The notes under the pieces are model-generated. The model ran no database searches and was not told the origin of the DNA. It saw only the letters and a program-made list of their open reading frames with translations. DNA of 17,755 bases from Patescibacteria group bacterium UBA6065 (lineage in GTDB: Bacteria; Patescibacteriota; Minisyncoccia; Phycocordibacterales; UBA6065), in assembly GCA_002428865.1 (NCBI GenBank), contig DIYB01000024.1:10184-27938 (forward strand). The letters are read 5' to 3'. This document shows positions 12,532-17,755 of this stretch, one piece after another. How positions within the stretch are numbered: position 1 is the stretch's first letter; the number at the start of each line of letters is the position of its first letter. The position numbers and the translations under genes were made by a program.

Positions 12532-13365
12532 ATGAGAGAAGTCATGATACGCAAAGCGACAGGTGAGAGACAGCCATTTAATGTGGCAAAACTCATCGAA
12601 TCGCTCTCTGATGCAGGCGCTGATGCTGAGACTGCACAGGAAATTGCTCGTCACATCGAACGTGAATTACGTGACGGGATGACCACGCACGAGATCTACG
12701 GTCACGCTTTTCGACTTTTGCGCAAACATGCCCGCCCAGTGGCAGCAACCTACTCGATTCGTCGCGCAGTCCAGGAGCTCGGACCTGACGGATTTCCGTT
12801 TGAGCGTTTTATCGCTGAGATATGGAAGTCGCGTGGATACGAGACACTCACTGACCAGATTGTTCGTGGAGGGTGTGTCGAACACGAGATGGATGTCGTC
12901 GCGTGGAATGCTGACAAGCTCGTCATGATAGAGGCCAAGTTCCACAACGAGCCAGGCACTCGCTCCGATCTCAAAACCGCACTCTATGTCAAAGCACGCT
13001 TCGATGATCTTCGGGAAAGCACCTTTGCCTACGGCAATGTTGAGCGTTCACTCGATGAGGGGTGGCTTGTGACAAATACAAAGTTTACCGAGCCTGCGAT
13101 CCGGTACGGTGAGTGTCAGAAACTCAACATGATTGGATGGAACTATCCAAAAAAAGGCAATCTCCAGCACCTCATCGAGGAGGCGGGATTTCATCCGCTC
13201 ACCGTTCTCTCGACACTGTCAAAAGCTGAACGTTTCGCTCTGCTTCACAATGGTCTCGTGCTCGTCAAACATGTTGTCGAGAGGAAAGGTGATCTCGAAC
13301 GACTTGGTATTCCTCGGGACAAAATCGCTCGAATTGTCGAAGAAGCTGAGGAGATACTCTCATAG
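12532..13365 (+). CDS. ATP-cone domain fused to an Mrr/PD-(D/E)XK-type nuclease
   Basis: The 277-residue protein starts with an ATP-cone (about 3-90; VMIRKATGERQPFNVAKLIESL, shown here only by its ends VMIRK and AKLIESL). This is the nucleotide-binding regulatory module known from ribonucleotide reductase and NrdR. From about 91 follows a restriction-endonuclease-like domain: IAEIWKSRGYE, then D121 in EHEMDVVAW and E134/K136 in LVMIEAKFH, which together form the D...ExK metal site. A short helical C-terminal part with a helix-hairpin-helix look (LERLGIPRDKIARIVEEAEE) ends it. I infer a DNA nuclease gated by ATP/dATP, acting in repair or defence. An earlier in-frame ATG (12499) lies inside the terminator of cassette 2 and is rejected; ATG 12532 sits seven bases after a -10 box. 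ATG 12544 is a second option. It is first in an apparent operon with the next two genes. Confidence 0.85.
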   Translation: MREVMIRKATGERQPFNVAKLIESLSDAGADAETAQEIARHIERELRDGMTTHEIYGHAFRLLRKHARPVAATYSIRRAVQELGPDGFPFERFIAEIWKSRGYETLTDQIVRGGCVEHEMDVVAWNADKLVMIEAKFHNEPGTRSDLKTALYVKARFDDLRESTFAYGNVERSLDEGWLVTNTKFTEPAIRYGECQKLNMIGWNYPKKGNLQHLIEEAGFHPLTVLSTLSKAERFALLHNGLVLVKHVVERKGDLERLGIPRDKIARIVEEAEEILS

Positions 13366-13374
13366 ATCATCGCC

Positions 13375-14223
13375 ATGGCAGAATCCTATCGCGCATACAA
13401 TCCGCCACGAGGAGCTCAGTGGAACTATGGTGGAAGTAATTGGAAGCTCTCTCGATCAAAACTCGATCTTTTCGTCGAGTGTCCGCTGTGTTTCTATCTC
13501 GACAATAAGCTCGGTGTCGCGCGTCCGCGTGGTCCATCATTTACACTCAACATCGCGGTTGACGCACTCCTCAAAAAAGAGTTTGATGCCCATCGTGCAG
13601 AAGGTACTCGACACCCACTCATGGCACAGTACGGTGTAGATGCGGTGCCGTACGACCACGAGGACATGGAGGCATGGAGGGAAAACTTTGTCGGTATCCA
13701 GTATCGTCATCCCGGTACAGGACTCCTCATCACCGGAGCAGTTGATGATGTGTGGGTCAATCCTCGTGGTGAGCTCATCGTCGTCGATTACAAGGCGACG
13801 TCAAAAGACGGTAAGGTAGAGAAACTCTCTGACTCTGGCTGGGACGAACAGTACAAGCGACAGATGGAGATTTATCAGTGGCTCTTGCGACAGAAAGGTT
13901 TTGCGGTGTCGAAGACAGGGTATTTTGTCTACGTAAACGGTCGCAAGGATAAAAAAGCGTTTGATGGCAAACTCGAGTTTGACGTCACACTCATTCCGCA
14001 TACTGCAGGTGATGATTCGTGGGTCGAGGAGCTGATTATTGATGCGAAGCATTGTCTCGATCAAGAGACAGTACCCAGACCATCGAGTGATTGTGATTTT
14101 TGTCGATACCGCAAAGTTGCTCGAGATGTCCAGTCAAAAGATATGCCCAAAAAAACCGTTGCGCGCGTGTCAAAAAAGAAAAAAGATACACACGATGATA
14201 CAACAACGAACTCTCTCTTTTAG
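13375..14223 (+). CDS. RecB/Cas4-like PD-(D/E)XK nuclease with likely Fe-S cluster
   Basis: The 282-residue protein belongs to the PD-(D/E)XK nuclease superfamily (the group of RecB C-terminal and Cas4-like nucleases). Motifs in order: LSRSKLDLFVECPLCFYLD (25-43) with C36 and C39; GAVDDVW (121-127) with D124/D125; LIVVDYKATS (134-143) with D138 and K140; and Q163-x3-Y167 in QYKRQMEIYQWLL. Near the end C240 and C243 in SDCDFCRYRK complete a four-cysteine set as in AddB/Cas4-type nucleases that hold a 4Fe-4S cluster. The tail is lysine-rich. It probably cuts or resects DNA during repair. It starts nine bases after the ATP-cone nuclease and overlaps the next gene by 29 bases, so the three are likely one operon. 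No cas genes or CRISPR array are nearby. Confidence 0.88.
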   Translation: MAESYRAYNPPRGAQWNYGGSNWKLSRSKLDLFVECPLCFYLDNKLGVARPRGPSFTLNIAVDALLKKEFDAHRAEGTRHPLMAQYGVDAVPYDHEDMEAWRENFVGIQYRHPGTGLLITGAVDDVWVNPRGELIVVDYKATSKDGKVEKLSDSGWDEQYKRQMEIYQWLLRQKGFAVSKTGYFVYVNGRKDKKAFDGKLEFDVTLIPHTAGDDSWVEELIIDAKHCLDQETVPRPSSDCDFCRYRKVARDVQSKDMPKKTVARVSKKKKDTHDDTTTNSLF

Positions 14224-14482
14224 CGATATGGTGAAGAAGGTGGTTCGGAGCATACCCTCTGGATCGGTGATGACCTATGCCGAGGTAGCGTATCGGGCGG
14301 GGAGTCCTGGTGCAGCTCGTGCCGTTGGCACTATCATGCGTCGAAACACTGACCGGTCGGTGCCGTGTCACCGAGTGATTTGCTCCGATGGGCGTCTTGG
14401 AGGATACAATGGTCTTCGCAGTCATAGGACGAAGTACGATCTTTTGCGTCAGGAAGGATATGCGGGAGTGATGAAGAGATAG
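14195..14482 (+). CDS. Alkyltransferase-like / MGMT-family DNA repair protein, short form
   Basis: This 95-residue protein is the C-terminal DNA-binding and active-site domain of O6-alkylguanine-DNA alkyltransferases without the usual N-terminal domain. It contains IPSGSVMTYAEVA (20-32), the winged-helix part with ARAVG (41-45), the active-site PCHRV with C58, and LGGYNGL (68-74). As the cysteine is present it could be a minimal transferase. It differs from alkyltransferase-like proteins in which that Cys is replaced. I chose ATG 14195 because the residues before IPSGSV (LSFSDMVKKVV) align with the family's F-x-x-x-V helix; ATG 14228 would cut this helix. It overlaps the nuclease gene by 29 bases, indicating translational coupling. 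Confidence 0.88.
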   Translation: MIQQRTLSFSDMVKKVVRSIPSGSVMTYAEVAYRAGSPGAARAVGTIMRRNTDRSVPCHRVICSDGRLGGYNGLRSHRTKYDLLRQEGYAGVMKR

Positions 14483-14523
14483 GGCTATCTCGTAATTGCT
14501 TTTTACCCTATCTGCGATAGGGT
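14476..14523. other. Two alternative hairpins after the MGMT-like gene
   Basis: GAGATA (14476-14481) pairs with TATCTC (14486-14491), and ACCCTATC (14505-14512) pairs with GATAGGGT (14516-14523). GATAGGG at the stop codon could also pair with CCCTATC, so the folds compete. A T5 run (14500-14504) lies between them. It may act as a weak terminator, but the arrangement is not canonical. Confidence 0.45.
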
Positions 14524-14546
14524 GTTGTGAGATATCCTTTTACACT

Positions 14547-15032
14547 ATGCATGATGTATATCCGTGTACAGAACGTTCGCTGTGGACACACTCCGACTTC
14601 AAGAAGCTTGAGCTCGCCTCGCAGTTTGGTGACCTTGTACCGATAGCACTCGATATTCTCGAGCGTTTTGAGGAACCAGTAGTCATTGTCTCAGGTCCGA
14701 TATCAACCGGTGGTTTCGGGACACGGGACAAAAACCTCGCTGCGTTTACCGCCGCGATCAAACACCTTCAGTTGCAGGGTCGTTCGGTGTTTGACCAGAC
14801 GCCGTTTGAGGTACCGCTCTTTCGCATGGCGATGGAGTGGGTATCTCTCAATCGGACTGGTTACTGTATGCCCATATTGAATGATTTTTATGGGCCAGTA
14901 TTCCGATCTGGACGTATCCACACCGTTGCTTTCATGCGCGGGTGGGAGTCGTCTTTTGGCGCGCAGTGGGAGCGTCGTGTTGCGGGGGACATACCGCTTG
15001 CTATCGAGGATCTTCCTTTGATTGAGCCGTGA
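14547..15032 (+). CDS. Nucleoside 2-deoxyribosyltransferase-like / DUF4406-like protein
   Basis: This 161-residue soluble protein resembles the nucleoside 2-deoxyribosyltransferase-like fold: VVIVSGPISTGGFGTRDKN (45-63) at the first strand and turn, N63 and the helix LAAFTAAIKHLQLQG, then SVFDQTPFE. The second half (DFYGPVFRSGRIHTVAFMRG, then SSFGAQWERRVA) fits the strand-loop-helix that carries the acidic catalytic residue in that fold (E in QWE). The substrate and real function are unknown; the family call is by pattern only. The start is ATG 14547 (MHDVYPCTERSLW). A longer frame from 14496 would run through the hairpins above. A second ATG at 14551 is in another frame. Its stop lies inside the stem of its terminator. 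Confidence 0.6.
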   Translation: MHDVYPCTERSLWTHSDFKKLELASQFGDLVPIALDILERFEEPVVIVSGPISTGGFGTRDKNLAAFTAAIKHLQLQGRSVFDQTPFEVPLFRMAMEWVSLNRTGYCMPILNDFYGPVFRSGRIHTVAFMRGWESSFGAQWERRVAGDIPLAIEDLPLIEP

Positions 15033-15053
15033 CCATGAGGTTGCGGTTTTTTT
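15027..15053 (+). terminator. Terminator of the deoxyribosyltransferase-like gene
   Basis: CCGTGACC (15027-15034) pairs with GGTTGCGG (15039-15046), including two G:U pairs, over ATGA, followed by seven T. The stop codon TGA (15030-15032) is part of the stem. Confidence 0.8.
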
Positions 15054-15055
15054 AT

Positions 15056-15064
15056 TGATACAAT
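15056..15064 (+). promoter_or_regulatory. Extended -10 promoter placed for leaderless transcription
   Basis: TGATACAAT is an extended -10 (TG, one base, TACAAT). It ends six bases before ATG 15071, so RNA should start at the start codon. Confidence 0.6.
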
Positions 15065-15070
15065 ACCGAC

Positions 15071-15664
15071 ATGTCAAAACATGACGAGATGAAACGTATT
15101 CGAGATGAACTCATCGCACTCTCTTCGTCTCCACTCTATAGGTATCGTACAGAGAATCGATATTTTCCAGTCGTGGGTGAGGGAAGTCATGATGCGCACA
15201 TCATGTTTGTCGGCGAGGCGCCTGGTGAAAATGAGGCAAAAACTGCACGTCCATTTTGTGGTCGATCCGGCAAGATGCTCGATGAGCTTCTCGCATCAAT
15301 TGGACTTGATCGTGCGTCTGTCTATATCACCAATCTCGTCAAAGACCGTCCTCCTGAGAATCGTGATCCGAGTCCAGAAGAGATTGCGCTCTATGCACCG
15401 TTTCTGGACCGACAGATCGAGATCATGCAACCCCGAATAATAGCGGTACTCGGTCGACACTCGATGAAGTATGTATTTGAACACTACGGCGTCGCATCGG
15501 CACTCGCGCCCATATCCAAGATTCATGGGACTGTGTACACTGGGCAAGCGAGGTATGGACCAGTCACCATAGTCGCTCTCTATCATCCGGCAGTAGCCTT
15601 GTACAACGGATCGATGCGACCAGTACTCATAAATGATTTTCAAGTACTGAAGAAGTATGTGTGA
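15071..15664 (+). CDS. Uracil-DNA glycosylase, family 4-like, without Fe-S cysteines
   Basis: This 197-residue protein removes or recognises uracil in DNA, judging by family 4/5 UDG motifs. These are GEAPGENE (48-55), PFCGRSGKMLDELL (61-74), YITNLVKDRPPENRDP (85-100), and the HPA motif H172-P-A (YHPAVALYN). In family 4 enzymes four cysteines bind a 4Fe-4S cluster: a CxxC near the N-terminus, the Cys of KCRPP, and a Cys about 16 residues later. Here the N-terminal pair is absent (SSSPLYRYR), KCRPP reads KDRPP (D92), and the last is Y108. Only C63 is present in the whole protein. So the fold is probably kept without a cluster. It sits in the repair-gene group with its own leaderless-type promoter, 38 bases after the previous stop. 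Confidence 0.88.
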   Translation: MSKHDEMKRIRDELIALSSSPLYRYRTENRYFPVVGEGSHDAHIMFVGEAPGENEAKTARPFCGRSGKMLDELLASIGLDRASVYITNLVKDRPPENRDPSPEEIALYAPFLDRQIEIMQPRIIAVLGRHSMKYVFEHYGVASALAPISKIHGTVYTGQARYGPVTIVALYHPAVALYNGSMRPVLINDFQVLKKYV

Positions 15665-15710
15665 TAGTTCGACTGGAAAAGCTCACGGAAAACAGGTAGA
15701 TTAAGATTCT

Positions 15711-17492
15711 ATGACATCGAGAGAAGTACGCACACGATTCCTCGCATTTTTTGAGAAGCGGGGTCACGCCATCATCCCCTCAGCACCGCTCGTGCCTGAG
15801 AATGATCCTACGGTGCTCTTCAACACGGCAGGCATGCAGCCGCTCGTGCCGTACCTTATGGGACGACCGCATCCGCAGGGCGACAAGCTCGCTGATGTAC
15901 AAAAATGTGTGCGTACCGGAGACATCGATGATGTGGGAGATGCGACACATCTGACATTTTTTGAAATGCTTGGCAACTGGTCACTCGGTAGCTATTTCAA
16001 AGAAGACGCAATCAAATGGAGTTACGAACTTCTCACCTCAAAGGATGAGGGATTTGGTCTCGACCCCAAACGGCTCTATGTCACTGTGTTTGCTGGTGAT
16101 GAGAACGCTCCTCGAGATGACGAAGCGGCGCGTATTTGGGAGTCAGTCGGTGTACCTCGTCACCGGATCTATTTCAAGGGCGCTCATGCAAACTGGTGGC
16201 CTGCAGTAAAGGGCAAGGATACATGGACCGGTCCGACCGGACCATGCTCCGAAATGTTTTACGATATTACCCCCCAAGGTCTCGGTGATCTCTCACCTGA
16301 GGCATATGATGCGGCTGATGAAGCACAGAAAGTCGTCGAGATCTGGAACGACGTGTTCATGGAATATGAGAAAAAAGACGGGGTTATTGTCGGCAAGCTC
16401 GCTAAGAAAAACGTAGATACTGGCGCTGGCCTCGAGCGCATATCGGCGATACTTCAAGGTAAGTCAAATGTCTTTGATACTGATAGTTTTGCTCCGATTA
16501 TGTCCGTGGCGGCCACACTCACGGCAGATCTCCGGCGACAACGCATCATAGCGGATCATATCCGTACTGCCGTGTTCCTCACAGGGGATGGTGTCATTCC
16601 CGCGAACACTGATCAGGGTTATGTCTTGCGTCGCATCATTCGTCGTATGGTATTCAATACTGATGCAAAACGGCTCGATCGTGATGCGGTCATTCGACTC
16701 GTCAACATTGTCGTGTCTCAGTTCGGATCATTCTACACAAACCTGATTGAGGCACAGGATCGAATTATCTCCGAGATCTCAAAAGAGGCAGACAAATTTT
16801 CCAAGGCACTCGAACAAGGTCTTCATGAGTTCGAAAAAATTGTGAAGAAGGGTGACGTATCCGCGCATGATGCTTTCACACTCTTTTCGAGTTACGGGTT
16901 TCCAATCGATATGACCGCGGAGCTTGCCAAAGCGAGAGGTCTCTCAGTTGATCGTGTTGGATTCGATGTTGAATTCAAGAAACATCAGGATCTTTCTCGT
17001 GCTGGGGCAGAGGGTAGGTTTAAAGGCGGGCTTGGTGATATATCAGAGACGTCGGTCAAATATCACACCGCGACACATCTCCTCCATCAGGCACTCCGTA
17101 CTGTTCTCGGTACGCATGTGTCACAAAAAGGGTCAAACATCACCCCCGAGCGCCTCCGATTTGACTTCACTCATAGTGCAAAGATGACAGATGACGAGAA
17201 GAGACAAGTTGAGTCGCTGGTCAATGACGCGATCAAGGCAGATATGTCGGTCCACAAGATCATCATGCCAAAAGCTGAAGCAGAGAAGACGGGCGCGCTC
17301 CACTTCTTTGGAGACAAATATGGTGATCAGGTGTCTGTCTACTACATCGGCGATTCGATTGATACTGCGTATTCCAAGGAGTTTTGCGGTGGTCCTCATG
17401 TCGAGCGCACTGGCATTCTCGGCACGTTCAAGATCCAGAAAGAGGAGGCGGTTTCGGCGGGCGTAAGGCGCATCAAGGCAGTACTTGCGTAG
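15711..17492 (+). CDS. alaS: Alanyl-tRNA synthetase, short form lacking the C-Ala region
   Basis: This enzyme charges tRNA-Ala with alanine and clears mischarged Ser/Gly. The 593-residue protein has the class II catalytic core (FNTAGMQPLVPYLMG; FFEMLGNWSLGSYFKEDAI; DTWTGPTGPCSEMFYD; VDTGAGLERI) and the tRNA-recognition region with YVLRRIIRRMV. The editing domain carries zinc residues H452 and H456 (HTATH) and C559 and H563 (CGGPH). It stops about 30 residues after CGGPH (AGVRRIKAVLA). The oligomerisation and C-Ala/DHHA1 region of ordinary bacterial AlaRS (about 875 residues) is missing. The stop is clean and a promoter follows at once, so this looks like a natural short form as I recall from other Parcubacteria. 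A -10-like TAGATT lies eight bases before ATG 15711. Confidence 0.95.
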   Translation: MTSREVRTRFLAFFEKRGHAIIPSAPLVPENDPTVLFNTAGMQPLVPYLMGRPHPQGDKLADVQKCVRTGDIDDVGDATHLTFFEMLGNWSLGSYFKEDAIKWSYELLTSKDEGFGLDPKRLYVTVFAGDENAPRDDEAARIWESVGVPRHRIYFKGAHANWWPAVKGKDTWTGPTGPCSEMFYDITPQGLGDLSPEAYDAADEAQKVVEIWNDVFMEYEKKDGVIVGKLAKKNVDTGAGLERISAILQGKSNVFDTDSFAPIMSVAATLTADLRRQRIIADHIRTAVFLTGDGVIPANTDQGYVLRRIIRRMVFNTDAKRLDRDAVIRLVNIVVSQFGSFYTNLIEAQDRIISEISKEADKFSKALEQGLHEFEKIVKKGDVSAHDAFTLFSSYGFPIDMTAELAKARGLSVDRVGFDVEFKKHQDLSRAGAEGRFKGGLGDISETSVKYHTATHLLHQALRTVLGTHVSQKGSNITPERLRFDFTHSAKMTDDEKRQVESLVNDAIKADMSVHKIIMPKAEAEKTGALHFFGDKYGDQVSVYYIGDSIDTAYSKEFCGGPHVERTGILGTFKIQKEEAVSAGVRRIKAVLA

Positions 17493-17513
17493 ACGAACTA
17501 GTTATGATATAAT
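17485..17513 (+). promoter_or_regulatory. Strong promoter after alaS
   Basis: TTGCGT (17485-17490), exactly 17 bases, then TATAAT (17508-17513) with TG at 17505-17506 as an extended -10. The -35 box overlaps the end of alaS. RNA would start near 17520. Confidence 0.75.
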
Positions 17514-17519
17514 CAATAT

Positions 17520-17755
17520 TGGAGACTAATAACGTCGTGTCTATTGGCGGTCGTACAATTGTCTCCACTGGCTCTCCGGAGCCAGTCCTATTTTCGAAGG
17601 AAGCAGTGTGCCCCTTCGTCCGTCCTGGGTGGATGCTAATTTGCTGATTAATTAGAAGATGGTCTATTGATGCCTCCTCTGTCAGCACCCTCGCCGCCCG
17701 TGTGGCGGCGAGGGAAAGATCTTTGAAGTTTTGCGGACTACTGGAAGGGTGTTTT
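17520..17755 (+). ncRNA. Hairpin-rich transcribed segment, putative non-coding RNA or long leader (runs off window)
   Basis: No convincing protein gene is seen here; a GTG frame at 17537 gives only 36 residues. The segment is dense in helices. TGGAGAC (17520-17526) pairs with GTCTCCA (17561-17567). ACTGGCTC (17567-17574) pairs with GAGCCAGT (17579-17586). CGAAGG (17595-17600) pairs with CCTTCG (17613-17618), with an inner GCA/TGC. CTAATT (17636-17641) pairs with AATTAG (17650-17655). The 11-bp GC stem 17688-17698 pairs with 17704-17714. A strong promoter ends seven bases upstream. The RNA class is not recognised; it could also be the structured leader of a gene beyond the window. Confidence 0.5.

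Noticed and set aside
13375-14223. Cas4 of a CRISPR system
   Set aside because: Similarity is to the wider RecB/Cas4 nuclease group; no repeats, spacers or other cas genes lie in the window.
17595-17612. SRP RNA domain IV signature (GAAGGAAGCAG)
   Set aside because: The flanking 5' partner of the SRP loop (CAGG) is missing and the local pairing CGAAGG/CCTTCG contradicts the SRP fold.
17473-17688. Minus-strand open frame of 71 codons at the end of the window
   Set aside because: It runs opposite the alaS end and the hairpin-rich segment, has no promoter and no recognisable family.

Overview
The window looks like a chromosomal stretch from a Candidate Phyla Radiation bacterium, most likely of the Parcubacteria/Patescibacteria group. 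This is inferred from gene content: several protein families I know mainly from that group (DUF5671, a large one-helix membrane protein, a sigma region 4 plus HARE-HTH regulator, an ATP-cone nuclease), a short AlaRS without its C-Ala region, and a family-4-like uracil-DNA glycosylase with no Fe-S cysteines. Almost everything reads on the + strand. Genes are tightly packed, and most lack a Shine-Dalgarno sequence.

Layout. Positions 1-944 hold the 3' part of ychF. Its last 28 bases recur at 1263-1290, and between the copies lies a complete minus-strand unit (promoter, 71-residue membrane protein, terminator). Next come a DUF378 membrane protein (1407-1637), a DUF5671 membrane protein with a pilin-like tail (1752-2708), and leuS (2724-6164). 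The LeuRS carries two extra enzyme domains inside one reading frame. A NUDIX hydrolase sits in the CP1 editing region, and an RBBP9/YdeN-type serine hydrolase sits in the catalytic core. These are followed by a sigma-region-4/HARE-HTH regulator (6291-7322), a large membrane protein of unknown role (7413-8642), mltG (8646-9629) and mnmA (9656-10708).

Positions 10711-12513 hold two tandem expression cassettes. Each has a TTGAC-type promoter, an identical 38-base transcript start, a two-helix membrane protein and a near-identical terminator. The proteins share layout but little sequence, and the second leader can fold into a compact three-way junction next to the ribosome binding site. After them comes a DNA-maintenance group: ATP-cone nuclease (12532-13365), RecB/Cas4-like nuclease with four cysteines (13375-14223), an alkyltransferase-like protein (14195-14482), a nucleotide-hydrolase/transferase-like protein (14547-15032), a uracil-DNA glycosylase homologue (15071-15664) and alaS (15711-17492). 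The window ends in a hairpin-rich segment behind a strong promoter (17485-17755) that looks like a non-coding RNA or a long leader.

The most notable points are the triple-enzyme LeuRS, the paired cassettes with a fixed leader and variable protein, the ychF-end duplication around a minus-strand unit, and repeated signs of leaderless transcription (a -10 box 6-8 bases before the start codon) in host genes but not in the cassettes. No search or folding program was run; all family names are by recognition.
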